From Magnetococcales bacterium (GTDB lineage Bacteria > Pseudomonadota > Magnetococcia > Magnetococcales > Magnetaquicoccaceae): DNA of 64,000 bases. Each line of letters begins with the position of its first letter. Position 1 is the stretch's first letter. The stretch covers positions 1 to 64,000 of the forward strand of contig JADGBT010000019.1 in NCBI GenBank assembly GCA_015231375.1. The letters run 5' to 3'. Both the position numbers and the translations under genes were made by a program. Shown here one piece after another: positions 47,346-56,574 of the stretch. Under the pieces are notes generated by a model. It searched no databases, was not told where the DNA came from, and worked only from the letters and a program-made list of their open reading frames with translations.

Positions 47346-48221
47346 ATGAAGGGAATCATATTGGCCGGTGGATCGGGCACCCGTCTGTATCCTCTGACCC
47401 TGGGCACAAGCAAACAACTGCTCCCGGTCTACAACAAACCCTTGATCTACTACCCCCTCACCACCCTGATGCTGGCCGGCATCCGCGACATCCTGATCAT
47501 CACCACTCCGGAAGATCAAGCCGCCTTTCAAAGACTGCTCAAGGATGGATCCCAATGGGGGATCAACCTCTCCTACGCGGTGCAACCCGAGCCGGGCGGC
47601 ACGGTGCAGGCCATTCTGATCGGCGAAACCTTCATCGATCACGCTCCGGTCTCCCTGATTCTGGGAGACAACATTTTCTACGGCGAAGGGATTCCGAGCA
47701 TTCTCAAGGACTCCTCCCGGCTGACCAGCGGGGGATTGATCCTGGCCTATTATGTCCAGCATCCGGAACGCTACGGCGTGGTCAGCTTCGACGCCGAGGA
47801 ACGGGTGATCCATATCGAGGAAAAACCCGCCCAGCCCCGTTCCAACTGGGCCATGACCGGGCTGTTCTTCTACGCCGGGGATGTGGTGGAGGTGGCCAAG
47901 GAGGTGCGGCCCTCCCCACGTGGCGAGTTGGAAATCACCGATGTCAACAAGCACTACATGCGCCAGGGTGCCTTGAAATTGCGTCTGCTGGGTCGGGGCA
48001 ACGCCTGGTTCGACACCGGCACGCATGAATCCTTGCTGGAAGCGGCCAACTATGTGGCGGCGGTGGAGAGGCGTCAGGGGTTGATGATCGCCTGTCCGGA
48101 AGAGATCGCCTACGCCCTCGGCTACATCGACAGCGATCATCTGGAACGGCTGACCGCCTCCTATCTCAAAAACAACTATGGAAACTATCTGCAACGTCTG
48201 CGCACCCCGGGCCGACGATAA
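47346..48221 (+). CDS. rfbA: Glucose-1-phosphate thymidylyltransferase
   Basis: Makes dTDP-glucose from glucose-1-phosphate and dTTP. The 291-residue enzyme has the signature KGIILAGGSGTRLYPLT, SKQLLPVYNKPLIYYPL, the LGDNIFYG metal motif and the EEKP loop. ATG 47346 follows GAGGAGGG. First gene of a three-gene run with rfbB and an aminotransferase, giving the entry to dTDP-6-deoxy sugars. Confidence 0.96.
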   Translation: MKGIILAGGSGTRLYPLTLGTSKQLLPVYNKPLIYYPLTTLMLAGIRDILIITTPEDQAAFQRLLKDGSQWGINLSYAVQPEPGGTVQAILIGETFIDHAPVSLILGDNIFYGEGIPSILKDSSRLTSGGLILAYYVQHPERYGVVSFDAEERVIHIEEKPAQPRSNWAMTGLFFYAGDVVEVAKEVRPSPRGELEITDVNKHYMRQGALKLRLLGRGNAWFDTGTHESLLEAANYVAAVERRQGLMIACPEEIAYALGYIDSDHLERLTASYLKNNYGNYLQRLRTPGRR

Positions 48222-48240
48222 GGGACAAGGGGAAGATTTC

Positions 48241-49260
48241 ATGGCAACCTTCACGCCACGATGCGCCCTGGTGACCGGTGGAGCGGGATTCATCGGCAGT
48301 CATTTCGTGCGCCACACCCTGGCCACCCAACCGCAGACGCGTATCGTCACCCTGGACAAGCTCACCTATTCCGGCTCGCTGGAACGATTGAACAATTTGC
48401 CCAACGGGGAGCGTCACACCTTCGTGCGCGGCGATATCGGGGATGCGCCTCTGGTGGAGCGTCTGCTGCGCGACCACGCAGTAGATGCCATCATCCACTT
48501 CGCCGCCGAAACCCACGTGGATCGCTCCATCTCCGGTCCGGCCCCCTTCATTCAAACCAACATCGTCGGCACCTTCACCCTGCTGGAGGCGGCCCGGAAC
48601 TATTGGCTGACCGAAAAAAAATACCAGCCGGATCACTGTCGTTATCATCAGGTCTCCACGGATGAGGTGTTCGGCTCGTTGAACGACGACGATCCCCCCT
48701 TCGTCGAAACCACCCCCTATCACCCCAACTCCCCGTATTCGGCCTCCAAGGCCGCCGCCGATCATCTGGCGTGGTCGTATCACCACACCTTCGGACTGCC
48801 GGTCACCTTCTCCCACTGCTCCAACAATTATGGCCCCAGCCAGCAACGGGAGGCCTTCATCCCCACAGTGATCCGCGCCGCCTTGGCGCAGCAACCCATC
48901 CCCTTGTATGGAGATGGGGGCAACCGGCGCGACTGGCTGTTTGTAGAGGATCACTGTCACGGCATCGATCGGGTGATCCAACAGGGTCGCCCCGGGGAAC
49001 GTTACAACTTCGGCGGCGGGCGGGATCCCACCAATCTGGAGATCGTGCATCTGGTGTGCGCCATCCTCGACCGGTTGCGTCCCATCACAGGATCCCACGC
49101 CCGTTTGATCACCTTCGTCTCCGACCGTCCGGGACACGACTGGCGTTATGCCATCCACTTCGGCAAGGCGCAGGCGCAACTGGCGTGGCAACCGGCGGTC
49201 TCGTTGAGCGCCGGTCTGGAACAAACCGTCCAATGGCATCTGGAGAATCCGCCATCATGA
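48241..49260 (+). CDS. rfbB: dTDP-glucose 4,6-dehydratase
   Basis: Converts dTDP-glucose to dTDP-4-keto-6-deoxyglucose with bound NAD. The 339-residue short-chain dehydrogenase has GGAGFIGSH, HFAAETHVDRSI, the STDEVFG stretch and the YSASK catalytic pair. The start is ATG 48241, 19 bp after rfbA. The stop overlaps the next start by ATGA. No rfbC/rfbD follows, so rhamnose is not the obvious product. Confidence 0.96.
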   Translation: MATFTPRCALVTGGAGFIGSHFVRHTLATQPQTRIVTLDKLTYSGSLERLNNLPNGERHTFVRGDIGDAPLVERLLRDHAVDAIIHFAAETHVDRSISGPAPFIQTNIVGTFTLLEAARNYWLTEKKYQPDHCRYHQVSTDEVFGSLNDDDPPFVETTPYHPNSPYSASKAAADHLAWSYHHTFGLPVTFSHCSNNYGPSQQREAFIPTVIRAALAQQPIPLYGDGGNRRDWLFVEDHCHGIDRVIQQGRPGERYNFGGGRDPTNLEIVHLVCAILDRLRPITGSHARLITFVSDRPGHDWRYAIHFGKAQAQLAWQPAVSLSAGLEQTVQWHLENPPS

Positions 49261-50441
49261 ATCCACCCGTTCCACCTGTTCGGGATCAATTTCTGGTTTT
49301 CGGCAAACCCATCTTGGAAGAAGAAGACATTCAGGAGGTGGTGGAGAGCCTGCGCAGCGGCTGGCTGGGCACCGGTCCCAAGACCACCCGCTTTGAAAAC
49401 GACTTCAAGGCCTACAAGAACGCTCCCCACGCCATTGCGGTCAACTCCTGCACCGCCGCCTTGCATCTGAGTCTGCTGGTGGCCGGGCTGGGGCCGGGTG
49501 ACGAGGTGATCACCACAGCCATGACCTTTTGCGCCACGGTCAACACCATCCTTTATGTCGGCGCCACGCCTGTGCTGGTGGACATCGATCCATGGACCTT
49601 CAACATGGATCCGGACCGGATCGAGGCCAAAATCACTCCCCGCACCAAGGCCATCGTGCCGGTTCATTATGGGGGATATCCCTGCGACATGGACCGGATC
49701 GAAGCCCTGGCCCAAAAACACGGCCTGATGATCATCGAGGATTGCGCCCACGCCATCGAGACCGAATATCATGGCCGCAAGGCCGGGACGTTCGGGGATT
49801 TCGGCTGTTTCAGTTTTTACGTCACCAAGAATCTGGTGACAGGGGAAGGGGGCATGGTGCTGGCCAAAAGCGCCGAACAGGCGGCGCGCATCAAGACCCT
49901 GGCGCTGCACGGCATGACCCACGACGCCTGGAAACGCTTCGGCACCGAAGGGTTCAAGCAGTATCAGGTGGTGGAGATCGGTTACAAATACAACATGATG
50001 GATATCCAGGCCGCCCTGGGCATCCATCAACTGCGCCGCATCGAACGCTCCTGGCAACGCCGCCGGGAGATCTGGAACACCTATCAGCAGGCGTTCGCCT
50101 CCTTGCCCTTGCAATTACCCATCGAGCCGCCCGCAGGCATCCGCCACGCCCATCATCTGTATACCATTCAATGGGACGAAGCCCGCATCGGCATGCCCAG
50201 AAGCCACTTCCTGGACGCCATGAAGGCTCACAACATCGGCATCAGCGTTCACTATCTGAGCATTCCGGAACATCCCCTCTATCAGGAGATGTTCGGCTGG
50301 CGGGTGGAGGATTATCCGGTCACGGAGCGGGTGAGCCGTCAGACCGTCAGTCTGCCGATGTCGGCGGGGTTGAGCGACCAGGATGTGGCGGATGTGATCG
50401 CGGCGGTCACCGGGATCATCGCGGGGGTGCCGGGCCGTTGA
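49257..50441 (+). CDS. DegT/DnrJ/EryC1/StrS-family sugar aminotransferase
   Basis: A 394-residue PLP enzyme that transfers an amino group to a keto-sugar nucleotide. Segments are the glycine-rich SGWLGTGPKTTRFE, the EDCAHAIE stretch, and the catalytic Lys in SFYVTKNLVTGEGGM. With rfbA and rfbB it would aminate dTDP-4-keto-6-deoxyglucose at C4, or at C3 if a ketoisomerase exists elsewhere. Its end overlaps the opposite GT2 gene by 26 bp. Confidence 0.93.
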   Translation: MNPPVPPVRDQFLVFGKPILEEEDIQEVVESLRSGWLGTGPKTTRFENDFKAYKNAPHAIAVNSCTAALHLSLLVAGLGPGDEVITTAMTFCATVNTILYVGATPVLVDIDPWTFNMDPDRIEAKITPRTKAIVPVHYGGYPCDMDRIEALAQKHGLMIIEDCAHAIETEYHGRKAGTFGDFGCFSFYVTKNLVTGEGGMVLAKSAEQAARIKTLALHGMTHDAWKRFGTEGFKQYQVVEIGYKYNMMDIQAALGIHQLRRIERSWQRRREIWNTYQQAFASLPLQLPIEPPAGIRHAHHLYTIQWDEARIGMPRSHFLDAMKAHNIGISVHYLSIPEHPLYQEMFGWRVEDYPVTERVSRQTVSLPMSAGLSDQDVADVIAAVTGIIAGVPGR

Positions 50442-51378
50442 TCACTTTGGCGACCACCGCCTGGGGACGACGGCTGGCCAGCACATAGGAGCGCCCCACA
50501 TACTCTCCCAGAATGCCGATGAAACACATCTGCAAGCCGTTCATGATCAGCATGACCACCATCAGGGAGGCCCAACCCGCGTCATTCGGTTCGAAGGATT
50601 CCGGCGACAGCCATTTTTGCAGCACCACCCCGGTGGCGGAGACCACCCCGGTCACGAAGGCGAACAGTCCCAGAAAGGTGACCACCCGCAGCGGCTTGAT
50701 GGAGAACGACACCAGCAGCTTCATCCACAGTTGCAACGATTTGAGCAGCGTGTAGTTGCTTCGGCCCTGGAAGCGGGCATGCACCTGGACCGGAACCTGC
50801 TCAAAACGGGTGGAAACCTGCACCAGCAGGGCATCGATGAACGGAAAGGCCCCATCGTAGAATCCGATATCGCGCGCCACCTCCCCCCGCATCAACCGAT
50901 AGGAGGTGAACTGGAAATCCTTCGGTTTGTCCAGCAGCCATTCCAGGGTGCGGGCGTGCAGGGCGCGTCCCAGCCGTTTCCAGCCCGGATCGGTCTGGAT
51001 TTCCAAGGAACCGAAGATCACCTCGGCGTCGCTGGTGCGCATGGCGGCGAGCAGACGGGGCAGATCCGCCGGATCGTGTTGCAGATCGTCGTCCATGGTG
51101 GCCACGAACAGGCCCCGGGCCAGTCTCAACCCGGTCATGATGGCGTTGTCCTGGCCGAAGTTGCGCCGATGATTCACCCCGATCACATGGGCATGACGGG
51201 CGCACAAAGCGGCGATCACCCGCCAGGAGCCATCCCTGGAGCCATCGTTGACCAGGATCACCTCGAAGGCGATCCGTTCCGGTTCCAACGCCTGGTGGAT
51301 CCGCGCCAGCAACGGTTCCAGACAGGTTTCGCTGTGGTAGACGGGAATGACAATGGAAAGCTGGATCTCTGGGTCCAT
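50416..51378 (-). CDS. GT2 family glycosyltransferase, DPM1/GtrB/ArnC type
   Basis: A 320-residue membrane-anchored glycosyltransferase. The GT-A domain has SIVIPVYHSE, LVNDGSRDGS and DDDLQHDP (about residues 8-100). Two C-terminal transmembrane helices follow (about 230-255 and 265-290). Members transfer a sugar to undecaprenyl phosphate. It probably supplies a lipid-linked sugar for modification of a surface glycan. It is convergent with the aminotransferase gene. Confidence 0.92.
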   Translation of the reverse strand: MDPEIQLSIVIPVYHSETCLEPLLARIHQALEPERIAFEVILVNDGSRDGSWRVIAALCARHAHVIGVNHRRNFGQDNAIMTGLRLARGLFVATMDDDLQHDPADLPRLLAAMRTSDAEVIFGSLEIQTDPGWKRLGRALHARTLEWLLDKPKDFQFTSYRLMRGEVARDIGFYDGAFPFIDALLVQVSTRFEQVPVQVHARFQGRSNYTLLKSLQLWMKLLVSFSIKPLRVVTFLGLFAFVTGVVSATGVVLQKWLSPESFEPNDAGWASLMVVMLIMNGLQMCFIGILGEYVGRSYVLASRRPQAVVAKVINGPAPPR

Positions 51379-51689
51379 GCGCGGGGCCGGTTCGAAGAAA
51401 AGGGTGTCTTGGTGGGGTGGTCGAAGCGATCATGAAAGATCAGGTCTGAAAAGTCAACGCACGCGCCGGTGACGACACACGAAACCACCGACCCAAACGG
51501 GCAAACCACTCACCCAAACGGGCATCGACACCTCAATGACTTGATTTCCTTGAGGACAAGCCCTCACCAGCGCCCGGATTCCGGATCCCCGCCTCTTTGT
51601 GAAAGAAAGGGACGACAAGAGAGGATCTTATTGATTTTGTTGCCTACTTTTGCCCTTGACATTTCACCCGAAGCATATCATCTTGAATC
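51379..51689. promoter_or_regulatory. Divergent region with TTGACA box
   Basis: About 310 bp between the GT2 gene and the polytopic membrane protein. A TTGACA at 51656-51661 with an AT-rich segment up to 51690 may be the promoter of the membrane protein gene. That would give a very short leader. The 13-bp repeats at 51491-51524 are listed separately. No gene is supported. Confidence 0.4.
51491..51524. repeat. Two direct 13-bp repeats spaced 21 bp apart
   Basis: ACCCAAACGGGCA occurs at 51491-51503 and 51512-51524, about two helical turns apart. It could be a paired operator or a slippage product. Confidence 0.7.
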
Positions 51690-53987
51690 ATGAATCGCTT
51701 TCTTTCAAGCCGTCCGCCCATGACCCTTCTCCCCGACCATGAACCTCCTGGCCAGACCCGCTCCATGTTGACGAGATGGATTCCGGCCCGCATCGGCTTC
51801 CGCTCCTCCGGTTCGTCCGGGAGTGAAATCCTGCTGGCTCTGCTGCTGATCGGGCTGGCGCAATGGACCCTCACCACGCATGTCATCGGATTGGGGTTCG
51901 GGGGCCATTTCGGAGATCTGTTGCGTTGGGCCTGGTGGATTCCGCCGGGAATGGTCGTACTGTTTCGATTGATTCACGGCCAGCCGCACACGCCTCTCCC
52001 GGTGCCCGTGTCCACCCCCTCTTTGGCAGAACAAACCGCCGCCGCTCCGATCCGCCTCCAGCCGCTGCTCACGGCGGTAACCCTGGTAGCCCTGTTTGAA
52101 AGCGCGGCGGTCTATTTTCCCTCCAGCCGTTTTCATCTGTTCTGGATCGCCGCCATGCTGTTTCTCGGTCAGGCCTGGCTGAACACGGTGAGACACGAAG
52201 GCGTCGCGACGGCGGCGACCCGGCAGGCTTCCAGCCGCAGCGACACGCTGATCCATGGTCTATTGATCCTCGGAGCGGTGCTGATCACCCTGACCGCCCA
52301 TCGCCCCGACCCGGACGATCAGTATTATTCCAATCTGGCGGTCATGACCCTGGAACACCCGGAACGCCCCCTGCTCTCCTGGAACGGCATGATCTGGGCG
52401 GAAAACCTCCCGACCTGGCTTCCCGTGGACCGGTTGCCCTCCATCGAACTGCTGGTGGCGATGATCGCCCATCTGCTGGATGTGGAACCCGTTGCCGTAT
52501 CCCATCTGGGCATGGCGCCGCTGTTTGCCGCCTTCACCGTGCTGGCCCATGGCGCGCTGCTGCGGCTGCTGACGCCGACCTTCTGGCTGCAGGCGTTGAT
52601 TGTGGAGCTGTTTTTGTTGCTGGCGCTGGGCGGGGAAATCCGGGCCAGTTTCGGGGTGTTTGCCTTTGTCCAGCTTCATTTTGGCAAAAGTGTGCTCTTT
52701 TCCACCCTGGCTCCGCTGGTGCTGCTCTTTGCATTGCGCTACATGCGCACCGGCTCCAGAAAGGATTGGCTGCTGCTGTTGGTCGGACAGATCGCCGCCC
52801 TGGGCTGCTCCTCTTCCGCCTTGTTCCTGGCCCCGGCCACCGCCGGAGTGGGACTGGCCGCCCTGTGGCGACCCGACCGGCTCTCCACGAGGCGACTCCT
52901 GACCGGTCTGGTCAGCACAGTCTATCCCCTGGGAATCGGCGTCGCCCTCATGGCCTCCATGTCCCAGACCATGCAAACCCTGACCTGGACCCCCTTGAGC
53001 GTCGAACAGAATCTTGCCAGGGTTCTCGGTTCGGGTCCGCATCTGTGGCTGTATCTGCTGACCCTGATCGGCGCCTGGACCCTCACCCCGGACCCGCGCG
53101 CGCGTCGCACGCTGCTGGGACTCTCCTGGGTTTTCATGGGGATTTTTCTCAATCCTTTTTTATACCCCCTGTTCGCCCAATACCTCACCGGGCCGTTGAC
53201 CACCTGGAGGCTGCTGTTCGCCCTGCCCCTGCCCGCCATGGCCGCGATTCTGCTGCTCTCCCTGGCCGCTTTTCTGTCGAAACGGGATCTGCCCCTGCCC
53301 GCCACACCCATGCTGGCGACAGGCGCTCTGGGGGTGTTGCTGCTCTCTTTTCACGCCCCGTGGCGGGGATTCTGGAGTCAACCGTTCGCCCTGGCGTGCG
53401 CCATCCTGCTCCTGCTCTTTTTCGCCGGATTCACCTCCCGCTGGCGCTCCCTGCTCGCCGGGTTGATCCTGCTGGGCATGCTGACCTCCCTGACCCATCT
53501 GGCTCCCCCCAACCGTCGCACGCCCCTGGCCCCGCCCCGCACCCTGATGCACGCCCCGACGATCAAGGCACCACCGCAACTCTTCGCGCTGGCCGAAAAG
53601 ATCGTCTCCCTGGCGCCAAAAGACCGCTCGGCCCTGCTCCCGGAAGAAGTCGGCGTCTGGGTGACCACCCTGCGCCATCATCCTCGGCTGGTCGCCCCGT
53701 CCAGAAGCTACCTGGAGCAGTCCGCCGCCCAATTGGAGCCCGACGCCCTGACCACACGCGGCGCCCTGCTGGATCACATCTCGGGAAAAACCCGACTGCC
53801 CGACGCGCCGCGACAGCTTCACGAGGCGGTGCGCGCCTATCGCATCGGTCTGGTGGCTGTCAAACCGGATCACCCGTGGCTGGAAGAGATGACCGCCACG
53901 ATGGTTGGATTGAATTTCCAGACCCTCCAGCATGATGGCTATCGGATCTGGATCCCTGCCTCCTCCCGCTCTTCCGCCCCCGAGTGA
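51690..53987 (+). CDS. Large polytopic membrane protein of unknown function
   Basis: A protein of up to 765 residues with about 12-14 hydrophobic helices from residue 50 to about 610 and a hydrophilic, probably periplasmic, C-terminal portion (about 620-765). It recalls membrane glycosyltransferase or polymerase-type proteins, but I see no motif that decides it. The first ATG lacks a Shine-Dalgarno; in-frame ATGs at 51720 and 51765 are possible. Its stop overlaps the next gene start (GTGA), suggesting co-translation. Confidence 0.72.
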   Translation: MNRFLSSRPPMTLLPDHEPPGQTRSMLTRWIPARIGFRSSGSSGSEILLALLLIGLAQWTLTTHVIGLGFGGHFGDLLRWAWWIPPGMVVLFRLIHGQPHTPLPVPVSTPSLAEQTAAAPIRLQPLLTAVTLVALFESAAVYFPSSRFHLFWIAAMLFLGQAWLNTVRHEGVATAATRQASSRSDTLIHGLLILGAVLITLTAHRPDPDDQYYSNLAVMTLEHPERPLLSWNGMIWAENLPTWLPVDRLPSIELLVAMIAHLLDVEPVAVSHLGMAPLFAAFTVLAHGALLRLLTPTFWLQALIVELFLLLALGGEIRASFGVFAFVQLHFGKSVLFSTLAPLVLLFALRYMRTGSRKDWLLLLVGQIAALGCSSSALFLAPATAGVGLAALWRPDRLSTRRLLTGLVSTVYPLGIGVALMASMSQTMQTLTWTPLSVEQNLARVLGSGPHLWLYLLTLIGAWTLTPDPRARRTLLGLSWVFMGIFLNPFLYPLFAQYLTGPLTTWRLLFALPLPAMAAILLLSLAAFLSKRDLPLPATPMLATGALGVLLLSFHAPWRGFWSQPFALACAILLLLFFAGFTSRWRSLLAGLILLGMLTSLTHLAPPNRRTPLAPPRTLMHAPTIKAPPQLFALAEKIVSLAPKDRSALLPEEVGVWVTTLRHHPRLVAPSRSYLEQSAAQLEPDALTTRGALLDHISGKTRLPDAPRQLHEAVRAYRIGLVAVKPDHPWLEEMTATMVGLNFQTLQHDGYRIWIPASSRSSAPE

Positions 53988-55063
53988 CCTCGACCCCCAT
54001 GTCCATCCATGTCACCCCGATCCCCCAGACCGATGCCGAAGAGCCGGAATACGGACTCGTTCCGGCTGAAGGCGACCTGATCCACTCCTCGGCGCCAATG
54101 GTGCAACTGTTGCGTCACATGGCGCCCAGGGCGCGAGCGATCCGCCTGGAGGCCCGCGACGATCACGACCACCGACTCAGAGGTCTACTGCACTGTTTTA
54201 TCCAGGATGGCCCGTGGGGACCGATTGCCAACTCCCTGCCCTTTTTCGGCACCCATGGCGGTCCGGTGGTGCCGGATCAGGATCCCGCCGTCAGAGCCGC
54301 GCTGGTGGAGGCGTTTCGTCAACGGGTGCGGCAGGAAGGCTGCGTCGCTTCCACCCTCATCACCTCCCCCATGGATCCGGACCCGCAACAGCTCCGCGCC
54401 ATCTTGTCGCCGGATTATGTGGATGCCCGCATCGGACTGATCACGCCCCTGCCTGCCCAAACCGGAGTGGACGGAATACACCTGATGGCGCTGTTTCACT
54501 CCAAATCCCGCAACATGGTGCGCAAGGCGTTGCAGGGGGGATTCCGACTGGATCGAGAGGAGACCCCCGCGCACTGGGCCTTTCTGGAACACACCCACGG
54601 ACAGAACATGGCGCGCTTGAACGCGGCGACCCATCCCGAGGCGTTTTTTCGTTATGTGAGCCAGCCGACCAGCGGTGCGGCCCTTGAAAAACGGTTGTAT
54701 ACGGCGTTTCTCGCAGACGAGCCGGTGGCCGGACTGTTGCTGTTTGTGCATCACAAAAGCGTGGAATACGCGGTGCCCGTCATCCAGGAGGCCCACCGCG
54801 CCTCCCAACCCCTCAGTTTCCTGATCTGGCATGCCATGATGGAAGCGGTGGAGTCGGGATTGCGCTGGTGGAACTGGGGAGGCACCTGGTTGAGTCAGGA
54901 GAGCCTGTACCGCTTCAAGAAACGCCTCGGCGGGGTGGACCATCCCTATTACTATTATGTCAACATCGGCGATCCGACCCTGTTGAAGGTCGAGCGTCAC
55001 GCCTTGATGCGGGAATACCCCTTTTTCTACGCCTATCCGTTCGGACAGGTGGAAAACGACTGA
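53984..55063 (+). CDS. FemAB/GNAT-like acyltransferase family protein
   Basis: A protein of up to 359 residues resembling the FemABX/BioF2-like (double-GNAT) group, which transfer amino-acyl or acyl groups. Segments are PFFGTHGGPVVPD, the SRNMVRKALQGGF stretch and the LIWHAMMEAVESGLRWWNWGGTW stretch with FKKRLGG, a C-terminal pattern common in the family. The GTG at 53984 overlaps the upstream stop; an ATG at 53999 is the alternative. Likely substrate is an amino-sugar or cell-wall precursor, which is inference. Confidence 0.75.
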   Translation: MTSTPMSIHVTPIPQTDAEEPEYGLVPAEGDLIHSSAPMVQLLRHMAPRARAIRLEARDDHDHRLRGLLHCFIQDGPWGPIANSLPFFGTHGGPVVPDQDPAVRAALVEAFRQRVRQEGCVASTLITSPMDPDPQQLRAILSPDYVDARIGLITPLPAQTGVDGIHLMALFHSKSRNMVRKALQGGFRLDREETPAHWAFLEHTHGQNMARLNAATHPEAFFRYVSQPTSGAALEKRLYTAFLADEPVAGLLLFVHHKSVEYAVPVIQEAHRASQPLSFLIWHAMMEAVESGLRWWNWGGTWLSQESLYRFKKRLGGVDHPYYYYVNIGDPTLLKVERHALMREYPFFYAYPFGQVEND

Positions 55064-55070
55064 CTCCGGA

Positions 55071-55676
55071 TCACCCGATCCGCCCGGCGAGCCGCTCCAT
55101 CACCTGATCCACACAGGCTTCGATGGCAGCGCTTCCGGTGTCGAGGGTCAATTCGGGATATTCCGGGGGTTCGTAGGGGGAGGAGATGCCGGTGAACTCC
55201 GGAATCAATCCGGCCCGCGCTTTGCGATAAAGACCCTTCACATCGCGTTGTTCACAGATTTCCAGGGAGCAGTGACAATAAATCTCCATGAAATCCTCCG
55301 GGGCCACCAGACCGCGCACCCGCAGCCGGTCGGCGCGAAACGGCGAAATGAAACCGCACAGCACGATCAACCCGGCGTCGAGCATCAATTTGGCCACTTC
55401 GCCGATGCGGCGGATGTTTTCCACCCGGTCCTGGTTGGTAAAACCCAGATCTCCGCACAGACCATGACGCACATTGTCCCCATCCAGGGCATAGGTGCGC
55501 CGTCCGGCGGCATGTAGACGCTTTTCCACCCCGTGGATCATGGTGGACTTGCCGGATCCCGACAGCCCGGTGAACCAAAGAATGTTGCCACGATGCCCAT
55601 TCAGTTGTTCGCGTTCGGCGCGGGTGACCTGAACCGCCTGCCAAACGGCGTTGGGGCTTGCTGTCTGTTGAGTCAT
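55071..55676 (-). CDS. cysC: Adenylyl-sulfate (APS) kinase
   Basis: Phosphorylates APS to PAPS, the universal sulfate donor. The 201-residue protein has the P-loop GLSGSGKST, the DGDNVRHGL motif, [16 protein letters not shown] and the substrate loop [13 protein letters not shown] 55676 is preferred; the frame to 55721 adds non-conserved residues. No cysD/N or ATP sulfurylase adjoins it. It probably feeds the sulfotransferase at 46 kb. Confidence 0.95.
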   Translation of the reverse strand: MTQQTASPNAVWQAVQVTRAEREQLNGHRGNILWFTGLSGSGKSTMIHGVEKRLHAAGRRTYALDGDNVRHGLCGDLGFTNQDRVENIRRIGEVAKLMLDAGLIVLCGFISPFRADRLRVRGLVAPEDFMEIYCHCSLEICEQRDVKGLYRKARAGLIPEFTGISSPYEPPEYPELTLDTGSAAIEACVDQVMERLAGRIG

Positions 55677-55828
55677 GGATCGATTTGCCTTTCGATGGAG
55701 AAGAGCGGCGTGACGAGACACGGCGCGCCAGAAAACGAAGAGAGTGGATGGAAAACGGGTTCGTTGGTATCATGAATCCTGTCACGATGACAAGAGAGGA
55801 TCTGTCAGCACGCAGCATGGAGAGCGAT

Positions 55829-56455
55829 ATGCCCCAGAAGAAAATTCACGATTCCGCATCCACCCGCGTCATGGCCTACCGGAAACGACGCCTGGAAGGG
55901 ATGAAACGCGTTGAAATCTGGTTGACGGACGACGAACTCGTCCAACTCGACGCGGTGGCCGAAACCACCGGCATCAGCCGCGCCCGGGTGGTGGCGCAAC
56001 TGCTGGCCGAGCGCGCACCGTCCGCTCCGGATGTGACGATCGCGCCTCAACCGGCTTCGGTCCCGGTGGCCATGTCGGCTCCTGCGGAGTTGATCTCCGC
56101 TCCGGCACCGCTGGCGGCTCCGTCGGCTCCGGCACCGCTGGCAGACCCGGCACCGCTGGCGGCTCCGTCGGCTCCGGCACCGCTGGCAGACCCGGCACCG
56201 CTGGCAGACCCGGCACCGCTGTCGGCTCCGTCGGCTCCGGCACCGCTGGCAGACCCGGCTCCCGCTCCCGCGACGGCTCCGGTTCCCGACCCCCTCCCGG
56301 TCGCCCCGCCGGTTCCGCCAGACCCCCGGCCAGAAACGCCTTCCCCCGCACCCGCCGCCCCTCCGCGCGCGCCGCTCCCTCCGGAACGCCATCGGGCCGA
56401 ACGCAGCAAAGAGGTGTTTCTGGCCTCGTTGCGGAGTCTGGGTCAGAAACGATGA
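55829..56455 (+). CDS. Ribbon-helix-helix protein with Pro/Ala repeat tail
   Basis: A 208-residue protein. The N-terminal 65 residues carry a ribbon-helix-helix DNA-binding pattern (KRVEIWLTDDELVQLDAVAETTGISRARVVAQLL), like CopG/MetJ-type regulators. The remainder is a low-complexity Ala/Pro/Leu repeat (APLADP and APSAPAPL units) and a basic end. ATG 55829 has GGAGAG upstream. The repeats suggest a flexible or multivalent tail. Its targets are unknown. Confidence 0.78.
   Translation: MPQKKIHDSASTRVMAYRKRRLEGMKRVEIWLTDDELVQLDAVAETTGISRARVVAQLLAERAPSAPDVTIAPQPASVPVAMSAPAELISAPAPLAAPSAPAPLADPAPLAAPSAPAPLADPAPLADPAPLSAPSAPAPLADPAPAPATAPVPDPLPVAPPVPPDPRPETPSPAPAAPPRAPLPPERHRAERSKEVFLASLRSLGQKR
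56102..56254 (+). repeat. Low-complexity tandem repeats in the ribbon-helix-helix gene
   Basis: Interspersed 18-bp (ccggcaccgctggcagac) and 27-bp units repeat about seven times and keep the frame, encoding APLADP and APLAAPSA segments. This is a coding repeat region prone to length change, not a CRISPR array. Confidence 0.9.
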
Positions 56456-56574
56456 CCCGGCAGATCGTGTGGGACCGTTGCCCAAAGGGGCGATGACCGC
56501 TATCCTGGCAGATCGTATCCAGATACATTCGCCATCACGCGCACTTTATTGAGTCCAACGGGAGCGTTTCCATC
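56456..56574. other. Short intergenic region upstream of the hybrid kinase
   Basis: About 120 bp with two copies of ggcagatcgt (about 56460 and 56506). No gene. It presumably contains the hybrid kinase promoter. Confidence 0.35.

Noticed and set aside
56102-56254. CRISPR-like array
   Set aside because: The repeats keep a reading frame, vary in unit length and have no spacers.
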